From: Lysobacter dokdonensis DS-58
Lineage (GTDB): Bacteria > Pseudomonadota > Gammaproteobacteria > Xanthomonadales > Xanthomonadaceae
Direction of reading: 5' to 3'
Assembly (NCBI RefSeq): GCF_000770795.1
Contig: NZ_JRKJ01000021.1
Span: 250,001 to 289,392 of the forward strand
Length of the DNA stretch: 39,392 nt
The position numbers and the translations under genes were made by a program. The notes beneath the pieces are model-generated. The model saw nothing but the letters and a program-made list of their open reading frames with translations, was not told where the DNA came from and searched no databases. Below, in pieces: positions 19,106 to 26,604 of this stretch (the first letter of the stretch is position 1; each line of letters begins with the position of its first letter).

Positions 19106-20728
19106 ATGGCACACGACGCCGCCGTCCACCACGACGACCACGGTCACAAGCAGTCCTTTGTCGAACGCTGGTTCTTCTCCACGAACCACAAGGACATCGG
19201 CACGCTGTACCTGGTGTTCTCCTTCATCATGTTCATCATCGGCGCGGGCATGTCGGTGATCATCCGCGCCGAATTGATGCAACCGGGCCTGCAGTACGTC
19301 AACCCGGAATTCTTCAACCAGATGACCACCGTGCACGCGCTGGTCATGATCTTCGGCGGCGTGATGCCGGCCTTCGTCGGCCTGGCCAACTGGATGGTGC
19401 CGCTGCAGATCGGCGCGCCGGACATGGCGCTGCCGCGCATGAACAACTGGTCCTTCTGGATCATGCCGTTCGCCTTCACGCTGCTGCTGTCCACGCTGTT
19501 CCTGCCGGGCGGCGCGCCCGCCGGCGGCTGGACGCTGTACCCGCCGCTGTCGCTGCAGGGCGGTAGCAACGTCGCGTTCGCGATCTTCGCCATCCACATG
19601 ATGGGCATCAGCTCGATCATGGGCGCGATCAACATCATCGCCACCATCCTCAACATGCGCGCCCCGGGCGTGGACCTGCTGAAGATGCCGATCTTCTGCT
19701 GGACGTGGCTGATCACCGCGTTCCTGCTGATCGCGGTGATGCCGGTGCTCGCCGGCGCGGTGACGATGCTGCTCACCGACCGCTTCTTCGACACCAGCTT
19801 CTTCACGGCGGCCGGCGGCGGCGACCCGGTGATGTTCCAGCACATCTTCTGGTTCTTCGGGCACCCCGAGGTCTACATCATGATCCTGCCCGCCTTCGGC
19901 GTGGCCTCGGAGATCATCCCCACCTTCTCGCGCAAGCCGCTGTTCGGCTACCAGGCGATGGTGTACGCCACCGCGTCGATCGCGTTCCTGTCGTTCATCG
20001 TGTGGGCGCACCACATGTTCACGGTGGGCATGCCGCTGGGCGGCGAGATCTACTTCATGTTCGCCACGATGCTCATCGCCGTGCCGACGGGCGTGAAGGT
20101 GTTCAACTGGGTCACCACGATGTGGAAGGGCTCGATCTCGTTCGAGTCGCCGATGCTGTGGGCGATCGCCTTCGTGATCCTGTTCACCATCGGCGGTTTC
20201 TCGGGCCTGATGCTCGCCATCGTGCCGGCGGACTTCCAGTACCACGACACCTACTTCGTCGTCGCGCACTTCCACTACGTGCTCGTGACCGGCGCGCTGT
20301 TCTCCATCATCGCCGCCGTGTACTACTGGTGGCCGAAGTGGACGGGCCGCATGTACAACGAGACCGCCGCCAAGTTCCACTTCTGGTGGTCGGTGGTGTT
20401 CGTGAACCTGCTGTTCTTCCCGCAGCACTTCCTGGGCCTGGCCGGCATGCCGCGCCGCATCCCCGACTACAACGTCGTGTTCGCGGACTGGAACCTGGTT
20501 TCGTCGATCGGCGCGTTCGGCATGTTCCTCACGCCGTTCATGATGGCCGCGATCCTGTACTCCTCGTTGCGCAACGGCGCCAAGGCCACCGACCGCGTGT
20601 GGGAAAGCGCGCGCGGCCTGGAATGGACGGTGTCTTCGCCGGCCCCGCACCACACCTTCACCACGCCGCCGGTCATCAAGGACGGCGACCTGGCGCACGG
20701 CGACTTCGCGCACATGGATTTCGACTGA
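19106..20728 (+). CDS. ctaD: cytochrome c oxidase subunit I
   Basis: 540 residues and 12 membrane helices. The heme-copper centre is complete: H77 and H390 for heme a, H388 for heme a3, H253, H302 and H303 for CuB, with Y257 in HPEVY as the cross-linked tyrosine. E255 and D106 (GAPDMALPRMNNWSFW) mark the D proton channel and K331 (PTGVKVFNW) the K channel, so it is an A-family aa3-type oxidase. GAGGTAGG lies just before the ATG. It is the catalytic core of the cluster. Confidence 0.99.
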   Translation: MAHDAAVHHDDHGHKQSFVERWFFSTNHKDIGTLYLVFSFIMFIIGAGMSVIIRAELMQPGLQYVNPEFFNQMTTVHALVMIFGGVMPAFVGLANWMVPLQIGAPDMALPRMNNWSFWIMPFAFTLLLSTLFLPGGAPAGGWTLYPPLSLQGGSNVAFAIFAIHMMGISSIMGAINIIATILNMRAPGVDLLKMPIFCWTWLITAFLLIAVMPVLAGAVTMLLTDRFFDTSFFTAAGGGDPVMFQHIFWFFGHPEVYIMILPAFGVASEIIPTFSRKPLFGYQAMVYATASIAFLSFIVWAHHMFTVGMPLGGEIYFMFATMLIAVPTGVKVFNWVTTMWKGSISFESPMLWAIAFVILFTIGGFSGLMLAIVPADFQYHDTYFVVAHFHYVLVTGALFSIIAAVYYWWPKWTGRMYNETAAKFHFWWSVVFVNLLFFPQHFLGLAGMPRRIPDYNVVFADWNLVSSIGAFGMFLTPFMMAAILYSSLRNGAKATDRVWESARGLEWTVSSPAPHHTFTTPPVIKDGDLAHGDFAHMDFD

Positions 20729-20755
20729 CGGCGCTGGGTGCCTGAAGTGATCGCC

Positions 20756-20896
20756 ATGACCGACGTCCCCAAGCCCCTGAGCGCCGACGAAGTCGCAGCA
20801 CGCCGCAAGCGCGTGCTGCGGACGGCGTGGGCGATCGGCGCGGTGGCGCTCGCGGTGTACCTGGCGTTCCTGCTGTCGGGGGTGTTCGGTCAATGA
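20756..20896 (+). CDS. 46-residue single-helix membrane protein of the oxidase cluster
   Basis: A short gene between ctaD and ctaG: a charged N-terminus ([20 protein letters not shown]), then one membrane helix (about 24-42, [19 protein letters not shown]) and a short tail ending GQ. Its TGA overlaps the ctaG start as ATGA, strong evidence that it is translated and coupled to ctaG. Small one-helix proteins at this site in other proteobacteria are called cytochrome oxidase small assembly proteins; that identity is likely but inferred from position and topology. A GTG three codons upstream (20747) is an alternative start. Confidence 0.75.
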   Translation: MTDVPKPLSADEVAARRKRVLRTAWAIGAVALAVYLAFLLSGVFGQ

Positions 20897-21495
20897 ACGC
20901 GCCCGACAACCACACGCCCGACAACGGCCGGAAGAAATTCGGCGTCGGCAAGATGGTCGGCGTCGCGCTCGGCGCGTTCGTCTTCACCTTCTCGCTCGTG
21001 CCGCTGTATCGCATCGCCTGCGAGAAGGTGTTCGGCGTGCGCCTGGAGAAGGAAGCGGCCGCCGCGCCGCGCGACGGCGGGGCCAACACGCAGCGCACGG
21101 TCACCGTGGTGTTCGACGGCGGCGTGAACTCCAAGCTGCCGTGGGACTTCGAGCCGCAGCAGGCGACGATGCAGGTCCACCCGGGCCAGCAGTACGAAGC
21201 CAGCTACTTCGCACGCAACACCAGCGACCGCGCAATCGTCGGCAATGCCGTGCCGTCCGTGGCGCCGGCGCGCGCGTCGGGCTATTTCAGCAAGACCGAA
21301 TGCTTCTGCTTCACCGCACAGGAACTCGACGCCGGCGAAGGCCGCGCGATGCCGGTGCGTTTCATCGTCGACCCGGCGCTGCCGGCCGACGTCAACACGA
21401 TCACGCTGTCGTATACCTTCTTCAAGAACGATGCCCAGACCGCGCAGCTGAACGCGCCGAAGGCCGCATCGAGCCTGCCGCACGCGGCTCCCTGA
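20893..21495 (+). CDS. ctaG: cytochrome c oxidase assembly protein CtaG/Cox11
   Basis: 200 residues. One membrane helix (about 21-39) anchors a periplasmic immunoglobulin-like copper-binding domain. The copper ligands C137 and C139 in TECFCF and the helix-proximal C43 are present, together with the family motif [18 protein letters not shown]. Cox11 inserts CuB into subunit I. Its start overlaps the stop of the 46-residue gene. Confidence 0.97.
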   Translation: MNAPDNHTPDNGRKKFGVGKMVGVALGAFVFTFSLVPLYRIACEKVFGVRLEKEAAAAPRDGGANTQRTVTVVFDGGVNSKLPWDFEPQQATMQVHPGQQYEASYFARNTSDRAIVGNAVPSVAPARASGYFSKTECFCFTAQELDAGEGRAMPVRFIVDPALPADVNTITLSYTFFKNDAQTAQLNAPKAASSLPHAAP

Positions 21496-21520
21496 GCCTC
21501 ATTCGAAACCGGAAACCGTC

Positions 21521-22402
21521 ATGGCCCAAGCCCACGAGTCCCACGACACCAACGTCTACTACGTGCCGCACGGCAGCCGCTGGCCGGTGGTCGCGTCGGT
21601 CGCGCTGTTCACCACCATGCTCGGTTTCGCGCAGTGGTTGAACGAAGTCAGCTGGGGCAAACCGGTGTTCTTCCTCGGCATCGCCTTCCTGGCCGCGATC
21701 CTGTTCAAGTGGTTCGGCGACGTCATCCGCGAGTCGCTGCGCGGTTTCTACAACAAGCAGGTCGACACCTCCTTCCGCATGGGGATGGTGTGGTTCATCT
21801 TCTCCGAGGTGATGTTCTTCGCCGCGTTCTTCGGTGCGCTGTTCTACGCGCGCCAGTTCGCGTTGCCGTGGCTGCAGGGCGAAGGCCACAAGGTCGCCAC
21901 GCACGCCGTGCTGTGGTCGGACTTCACCGGCGGCTGGCCGAGCAACGGCCCGGGCGCCATCGGCGGCGCGTACCAGACCATCCCGGCGTGGGGCCTGCCG
22001 CTGCTCAACACGCTGATCCTGCTCACCTCGGGCGTGACGGTCACCATCGCGCACCACGCGCTGAAGTCGGGCCATCGCAAGCAGCTGCTGCTGTTCCTCG
22101 GGCTCACCGTGCTGCTGGGCGCCTCGTTCCTGTTCTTCCAGGCCGAGGAGTACATGCACGCCTACAAGGAACTCAACCTGACGCTCGGCTCGGGCATCTA
22201 CGGTTCGACGTTCTTCATGCTCACCGGTTTCCACGGCGCGCACGTGACGCTTGGCACGATCATGCTCGCGATCATCTGGTTCCGCTGCGCCGCGGGCCAC
22301 TTCAACCGCGACAACCACTTCGCGTTCGAAGCGGTGGCCTGGTACTGGCACTTCGTCGACGTGGTGTGGCTCGGCCTGTTCCTGTTCGTGTACGTGCTGT
22401 AA
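21521..22402 (+). CDS. ctaE: cytochrome c oxidase subunit III
   Basis: 293 residues, seven membrane helices. Typical segments are YYVPHGSRWPVV at the N-terminus, GMVWFIFSEVMFFAAFFGA, LLNTLILLTSG, TGFHGAHVTLG and the C-terminal WYWHFVDVVWLGLF. Subunit III stabilises subunit I and supports proton uptake. GGAA precedes the ATG by 6 bases. The oxidase transcript probably ends in the hairpin 40 bp downstream, because the next gene points the other way. Confidence 0.98.
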   Translation: MAQAHESHDTNVYYVPHGSRWPVVASVALFTTMLGFAQWLNEVSWGKPVFFLGIAFLAAILFKWFGDVIRESLRGFYNKQVDTSFRMGMVWFIFSEVMFFAAFFGALFYARQFALPWLQGEGHKVATHAVLWSDFTGGWPSNGPGAIGGAYQTIPAWGLPLLNTLILLTSGVTVTIAHHALKSGHRKQLLLFLGLTVLLGASFLFFQAEEYMHAYKELNLTLGSGIYGSTFFMLTGFHGAHVTLGTIMLAIIWFRCAAGHFNRDNHFAFEAVAWYWHFVDVVWLGLFLFVYVL

Positions 22403-22440
22403 GCGCGCACGCGGGAACGCGTCGTTCCAGGGATTCCCGT

Positions 22441-22467
22441 CGCGGGCCGGCCATGTGCCGGCCCGCG
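22441..22467. repeat. GC-rich intergenic palindrome, copy 2
   Basis: CGCGGGCCGGC, loop CATGT, GCCGGCCCGCG: a perfect 11-bp stem with the same arms as 6772-6797. It lies between the convergent ends of ctaE and the DUF2909 gene. No T run follows, so if it ends transcripts it does so by RNA stability or with Rho. Confidence 0.7.
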
Positions 22468-22484
22468 TCGTCTCCGGGCCCGGG

Positions 22485-22709
22485 TCAGGGCGCGCGGCCG
22501 ACGCCGTGCGGTTCGATCCAGCCCATGTAGATGGCCAGGATCACGAACAGGATCAGACCGACCGACAGCGCGATGCGCTTGGTCAACGCGTTGACGGTGC
22601 GCTTGGTCGTTCCCTTGTCGACCAGCATGTAGTACAGCCCGGCGCCGAGGTTCCAGACGATGAGTATCAGGACAGCGACGATCAACAGGGTCTTCAGCGA
22701 ATCGCTCAT
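22485..22709 (-). CDS. DUF2909 twin-transmembrane protein
   Basis: 74 residues with two membrane helices (about 6-24 and 46-65) separated by a basic loop (KGTTKRTVNALTKR). It matches DUF2909, small twin-helix proteins found inverted between the subunit III and SURF1 genes in other proteobacterial oxidase clusters. AGAGGA lies about 9 bases before the ATG. Function unknown; the conserved position suggests a part in oxidase assembly or structure. Confidence 0.85.
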   Translation of the reverse strand: MSDSLKTLLIVAVLILIVWNLGAGLYYMLVDKGTTKRTVNALTKRIALSVGLILFVILAIYMGWIEPHGVGRAP

Positions 22710-22736
22710 GGCGCGGGTCCTCTGTGCGTCGTCGGC

Positions 22737-22742
22737 ATTATC
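22737..22742 (-). promoter_or_regulatory. putative -10 element for the DUF2909 gene
   Basis: On the minus strand 22742-22737 reads GATAAT, five of six matches to the sigma-70 -10 consensus, 28 bases before the DUF2909 start and within the 54-bp divergent region shared with SURF1. No clear -35 was found. Confidence 0.3.
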
Positions 22743-22763
22743 GCGCCGCCGCGGGACGCACGC

Positions 22764-23477
22764 GTGAGCCGTCGCGGGACATTCTGGTTCGGCTGGGCGC
22801 TGGCGCTGGTCGTCATGGCGCTCTTCGCGCGCCTGGGGTTCTGGCAGTACGCGCGGATGCAGGAGAAGCAGGCGCTGCTCGCCGATGTCGCGCGCGCGCT
22901 GCACGAGGAAGGCGACCGGGGCCTGGAGTCGGACGTCATCGGCGGCATCCACTGGCTGTCCGGCGAGGCGGAAGTCCTGGCGCCGACGTTGCTGCTCGAC
23001 AACCAGATGCACGACGGCCGCGCCGGCGTGCGCGTGTATTGCATCGTGCAGCCCGACGCCGCGGCGCCGCGCTGGCTGGTCGATTTCGGCTGGACGCCCG
23101 TCGGCGGCAACCGCGCCATGCCCGCCGTGCATTGCCCGACGGGCCGCATGCGCATCCGCGGCCTCAGTGTGCCGACGCCTTCGAGCGGGCTGAAACTCGG
23201 CGCGCCGATGCAGGCGCTCGACCGCGGCCGCTGGTTGATGGTGCGCCTGGATCCGGATGCCATTTACCAGGCGACGAAGATCAGCCAGGTACCGTCGTAC
23301 GTCCTGAAGCTCGATCCTGTACTCAAGACAGGCTGGACGCGCGACCTCGACGTCCTCCCGAACACGCTGCCCCCCGAACGCCACCTCGGCTACGCGGTCC
23401 AATGGTGGGCGCTTTGCCTCGCCGTCTTCACCACCGCGCTCGTCCTTTCCATTCGCAAGAAAAAACGCCACGCATGA
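22764..23477 (+). CDS. SURF1-family cytochrome oxidase assembly protein
   Basis: 237 residues from a GTG start (GGGA 8 bases upstream). The two-helix topology is typical: an N-terminal helix with ARLGFWQYARMQEK (about 21-34), a periplasmic domain with LLDNQMHDGRAGVRVY, and a C-terminal helix preceded by HLGYAVQWWAL. SURF1 helps place heme a/a3 in subunit I. Its stop overlaps the next start as ATGA, so the SURF1, SCO-like, ctaA and ctaB genes form one tightly packed unit. Confidence 0.93.
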   Translation: MSRRGTFWFGWALALVVMALFARLGFWQYARMQEKQALLADVARALHEEGDRGLESDVIGGIHWLSGEAEVLAPTLLLDNQMHDGRAGVRVYCIVQPDAAAPRWLVDFGWTPVGGNRAMPAVHCPTGRMRIRGLSVPTPSSGLKLGAPMQALDRGRWLMVRLDPDAIYQATKISQVPSYVLKLDPVLKTGWTRDLDVLPNTLPPERHLGYAVQWWALCLAVFTTALVLSIRKKKRHA

Positions 23478-24067
23478 ACGCCCCCCGCGAACATCGCTCC
23501 ATCGACACGGCCACGCGCAACCGCAATCGCTGGATGCTCGTCGGCATCTTCGTGCTGTTCTTCGGCGGGCTCGTGCTCGCCGGATTGCTGCGCTTCTCCG
23601 GCTGGCGGCCCGAGGGCTCGAAGAACAAGGGGGAATTCCTCCAGCCCTACGGCGACCTGCGCGGCGTCACGCCCACGCTCGCCGACGGCAGCCCGTATCG
23701 CTGGCGCGATGCGGAACGCACGTGGCGCATCCTCGCGTTGGCCGACCGTTGCGACACCACCAACGCCGCGAAATGCGAGCGCCTGCTCACCGACCTGGAC
23801 AAGGTGTGGCAGCTCTCGGGCAAGGATGCCGACCGCGTGCACGTGCTGTGGGTCGGCGCGTTGCCGGCGAAGGGCCCGCGCCCGGCGACGTTGCGCGTCC
23901 TGCGCCCGAGCGATGCGCTGCGCGACGGCCTGCCGCGTTCGCAGGATCCGGCCGGCATGCCGGTCTACGTGCTCGATCCCAATGGTTTCGTCGTTCTGCG
24001 CTACGCTCCCGGATCCGACCCCGGGAACGTGCGGACCGACCTGTCCCGCCTGCTCAAGGTGAACTGA
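23474..24067 (+). CDS. membrane-anchored SCO-like protein without the copper motif
   Basis: 197 residues. A basic N-terminus and one membrane helix (about 20-39) lead into a periplasmic domain. The pattern RTWRILALADRCDTTNAAKC, then VHVLWVG and VYVLDPNGFVVLRYAPGSDP resembles the thioredoxin fold of SCO/SenC proteins (the last segment matches the strand and turn that end SCO domains), but the CxxxC copper motif and its partner histidine are missing. The only cysteines of the domain are C93 and C101, seven residues apart. Homologous positions in other clusters hold an uncharacterised protein between SURF1 and ctaA. A role in oxidase assembly is inferred from context. Confidence 0.75.
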   Translation: MNAPREHRSIDTATRNRNRWMLVGIFVLFFGGLVLAGLLRFSGWRPEGSKNKGEFLQPYGDLRGVTPTLADGSPYRWRDAERTWRILALADRCDTTNAAKCERLLTDLDKVWQLSGKDADRVHVLWVGALPAKGPRPATLRVLRPSDALRDGLPRSQDPAGMPVYVLDPNGFVVLRYAPGSDPGNVRTDLSRLLKVN

Positions 24068-24068
24068 G

Positions 24069-25229
24069 ATGGTGTCCAGCGCTTCGGCTGTCGTCCGCCA
24101 CGGCATCCATCGCAACTTCCATCGCCTGGCGTGGCTCGCCGTCGTGCTCGCGCTCGGCGTGATCGTGTTCGGCAGTTTCGTTCGCCTGTCGAACGCGGGC
24201 CTGAGCTGCCCGGATTGGCCGACGTGTTACGGCCGCGCCGCGTGGCCGCAGCATGCCAACGAGGCGGCCGACCATGCCGCCACCGCCATCCGCGCCGTCG
24301 AACCGCACAAGGCGTGGCGTGAACAGCTGCACCGCATGCTCGCCGGGTCGCTCGGGCTGGTCGTACTCGCGCTCGCGCTGCTCGCCGCGCGCCGCCGCCG
24401 GTTCGGCATCGCGCAGGTGCTGCTCGCATCGCTGCTGGTCGGCATCGGCATTCCGCTGTACATGCACGGGCAGCATGTCGCGGCGTCGGTATTCGCCGTC
24501 GCCGGCGAGGCCCTGCTGTTGATCGCGGCCTTGCGCTGGTCGAACGCCGATCTCGCGCGCACGGCCGCGCTCACGCTGATGGTGATCGTCTTCCAGGCAT
24601 TGCTCGGCATGTGGACCGTCACGTGGTTGCTCAAACCCATCGTCGTGATGGGACACCTGCTCGGCGGCCTGCTGACCTTCGCGCTGCTGACATGGATGGC
24701 ATGGCGCGCGACCGACATTCCGATCCGCCTGGCCGATGCGAAGCGCGTACGCGTGCTGTTGCTGGTGGGCGTGGCGCTGCTCGCGGTGCAGATCGCGCTT
24801 GGCGGCTGGACCAGCGCGAACTACGCCGCGCTCGCGTGCGCCAACGATTTCCCGAAGTGCGTTGGCCAGTGGTGGCCGCCGACGGATTTCCGCGAAGGGT
24901 TCGTTCTGTGGCGCGGCATCGGCGTGGATTACGAAGGCGGCGTGCTCGACGGGCAATCGCGCATCGCGATCCAGATGGCGCACCGGATCATGGCCGGCAT
25001 CGTGTTCGTCTATCTCGCGATTCTCTCGGTGCGGTTGATCCGCATCCCGGGGATGCTCGCGTGGGGCGTCACGCTCGGCGCGCTGCTGCTCGCGCAAGTC
25101 GGCCTGGGCATCGCCAACGTCAAGCTCAGCCTGCCGCTGCACATCGCGGTGCTGCACAACGCCGGCGCGGCGCTGCTGCTGTTCGTGCTGGTTTCCCTGA
25201 TCGCGCGCGTGCGCCCGCCGGAAGGTTGA
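24069..25229 (+). CDS. ctaA: heme A synthase (COX15/CtaA)
   Basis: 386 residues, eight membrane helices. It oxidises the C8 methyl group of heme O to the formyl group of heme A. Signatures: [12 protein letters not shown] (44-55) with the paired C47 and C53, E85 and H88 in [15 protein letters not shown] in the fifth helix, MAHRIMAG and [11 protein letters not shown] in the C-terminal half with heme-ligand histidines. It starts one base after the preceding stop. CtaB, which makes its substrate, is encoded next. Confidence 0.97.
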   Translation: MVSSASAVVRHGIHRNFHRLAWLAVVLALGVIVFGSFVRLSNAGLSCPDWPTCYGRAAWPQHANEAADHAATAIRAVEPHKAWREQLHRMLAGSLGLVVLALALLAARRRRFGIAQVLLASLLVGIGIPLYMHGQHVAASVFAVAGEALLLIAALRWSNADLARTAALTLMVIVFQALLGMWTVTWLLKPIVVMGHLLGGLLTFALLTWMAWRATDIPIRLADAKRVRVLLLVGVALLAVQIALGGWTSANYAALACANDFPKCVGQWWPPTDFREGFVLWRGIGVDYEGGVLDGQSRIAIQMAHRIMAGIVFVYLAILSVRLIRIPGMLAWGVTLGALLLAQVGLGIANVKLSLPLHIAVLHNAGAALLLFVLVSLIARVRPPEG

Positions 25230-25234
25230 CGCAC

Positions 25235-26161
25235 GTGCGCTCGCCTCTCTCGCAATACTGGACGCTGACCAAGCCGCGCGTCGTCGCCCTGATCGTGTTC
25301 ACCGCGCTCGTCGGCATGTTCCTCGCGGTTCCGGGGTTGCCGCCGTGGAAGGAAACGGTGTTCGGTCTGCTCGGCATCTGGCTGGCGGCGGCATCGGCGG
25401 CGGCGATCAACCACGTGCTCGACCAGCGCATCGACGCGCTGATGGCGCGCACGCACGATCGGCCGTTGCCGACGGGCGGTTTGCGCACGTCGCAGGCGGT
25501 CGTGTTCGCGGTCACGCTGGGCGTGGCCTCGATGGCGATCCTGGTGTTCCTCGTCAATCCGTTGTGCGCGGCGCTGACCTTCGCATCGCTGATCGGCTAC
25601 GCGATCGTCTACACCGGTTGGCTGAAGCGCGCGACGCCGCAGAACATCGTGATCGGCGGCATCGCAGGCGCCGCGCCGCCGTTGCTCGGCTGGTCGGCGA
25701 TCACCGGCATGGCGGGCGAGAGCGATTGGGCGTACGCGCTGACGCTCGTGCTGATCATCTATCTCTGGACGCCGCCGCATTTCTGGGCGCTGGCCATCTT
25801 CCGCCGCGAGGACTATGCCAAGGCGATGGTGCCGATGTTGCCGGTGACGCACGGCGTGACCTACACGCGCTGGCAGATCCTGTTCTACACGGTGCTGCTG
25901 GTGCTCGCGACGTTGCTGCCGTGGGCGCTGCACATGAGCGGCACCTTCTACATCGGCGGCGCGGTCGTGCTCGGGTCGGTCTTCCTCTGGCACGCGTGGC
26001 GGCTGCTCGATCCGCCGGACGAGTTCTTCGCGATGCGCACGTTCCAGTACTCGGTCGTGTACCTGATGGCGCTGTTCGCCTTCCTGCTGCTCGACCATTG
26101 GCTGATGCCCTGGCTGCAGCCGGGTTCGGCGCTCGACTTCCAGCCGGTCGCCTTCCGCTGA
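25235..26161 (+). CDS. ctaB: protoheme IX farnesyltransferase (heme O synthase)
   Basis: 308 residues and about nine membrane helices, a member of the UbiA prenyltransferase superfamily that converts heme B to heme O. The first prenyl-diphosphate site is N59-x3-D63-x3-D67 in [16 protein letters not shown], followed by HDRPLPTG; later motifs are [28 protein letters not shown] and [16 protein letters not shown] 25235 is chosen because GGAAGG lies 8 bases upstream; a TTG three codons earlier overlaps that site. It lies 5 bp after ctaA. Confidence 0.97.
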   Translation: MRSPLSQYWTLTKPRVVALIVFTALVGMFLAVPGLPPWKETVFGLLGIWLAAASAAAINHVLDQRIDALMARTHDRPLPTGGLRTSQAVVFAVTLGVASMAILVFLVNPLCAALTFASLIGYAIVYTGWLKRATPQNIVIGGIAGAAPPLLGWSAITGMAGESDWAYALTLVLIIYLWTPPHFWALAIFRREDYAKAMVPMLPVTHGVTYTRWQILFYTVLLVLATLLPWALHMSGTFYIGGAVVLGSVFLWHAWRLLDPPDEFFAMRTFQYSVVYLMALFAFLLLDHWLMPWLQPGSALDFQPVAFR

Positions 26162-26185
26162 TCCCCCGGCGCTGAAACTGCGCCC

Positions 26186-26209
26186 TGCGTCGCGTTACAT
26201 CGCGACGCA
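26186..26209 (+). other. perfect hairpin downstream of ctaB
   Basis: TGCGTCGCG, loop TTACAT, CGCGACGCA: a 9-bp perfect stem 24 bp after ctaB. No T run follows, so it may protect the 3' end of the oxidase transcript or serve as an operator for the next gene. Confidence 0.5.
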
Positions 26210-26320
26210 CTCCGCAATTGCCGCACCGTGCGGGCCGCGGACGCGCGCGTTGTGACGCACGGCCCAAACCCCTGTTGCCCGCACGCCAACTATCGGCTTC
26301 CGGAATTAGGGGATTCCAAC

Positions 26321-26428
26321 ATGCAATCCGACCGCAACGCCGACCGCAGTGAACGCAGCGCGCGCGTGCTGCTCTTCTTCATCCTCTGCGCCGCCGTGTC
26401 CTGGGCGCTGGCCAGCGCGCCGGCGTAA
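26321..26428 (+). CDS. 35-residue single-helix membrane peptide
   Basis: A short open frame: a polar, arginine-rich start (MQSDRNADRSERSARV) followed by a hydrophobic helix (about 17-33, LLFFILCAAVSWALASAP) and TAA. GGGGA lies about 9 bases before the ATG, a clear ribosome-binding site. The amphipathic-then-hydrophobic layout and intergenic setting favour a real gene, but no family is recognised. It could be a free-standing small membrane protein or a leader peptide for the structured segment just downstream. Confidence 0.55.
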   Translation: MQSDRNADRSERSARVLLFFILCAAVSWALASAPA

Positions 26429-26439
26429 CCCGCATCGAA

Positions 26440-26535
26440 CTCCTGCGCAGGCAGGAGGCGCCGGAGGCGCCCGGCACGCGACCGTGCGTGCCAAGCACTT
26501 CCGGTACTCCTGCCTGCGGGGGCTTTTTCCGCCCC
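26440..26535 (+). ncRNA. structured intergenic segment with two exclusive folds (terminator or attenuator candidate)
   Basis: CTCCTGC (26440-26446) can pair with GCAGGAG (26451-26457) as a local 7-bp hairpin. The overlapping strand 26446-26457 (CGCAGGCAGGAG) can instead pair over 12 bp with 26507-26518 (CTCCTGCCTGCG), enclosing two further hairpins: GCGCC-GGA-GGCGC region (26458-26470) and GGCACGC-GACCGT-GCGTGCC (26473-26492). The long pairing is followed at once by GGGGCTTTTT, and GGGGC/GCCCC (26519-26535 region) can form a last hairpin. The two main folds cannot coexist. It may simply end transcripts from the 35-residue gene, or regulate the repeat-protein gene downstream. That it is transcribed is inference. 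Confidence 0.45.
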
Positions 26536-26604
26536 AACGGTTGAACCACGCCGTCACAGCCGCGCATCCACTCGCGCATCGTCGCGCGATGTCGGAGACG
26601 CCCC

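Noticed and set aside
18782-20893. A 703-codon minus-strand open frame across the end of ctaC and all of ctaD
   Set aside because: It is an antisense frame of the oxidase subunits, rich in His/Arg/Glu, with no start signal.
22485-22709. DUF2909 gene as a foreign insertion that splits the oxidase operon
   Set aside because: The inverted position between the subunit III and SURF1 genes is shared with other proteobacteria and base composition matches the neighbours.
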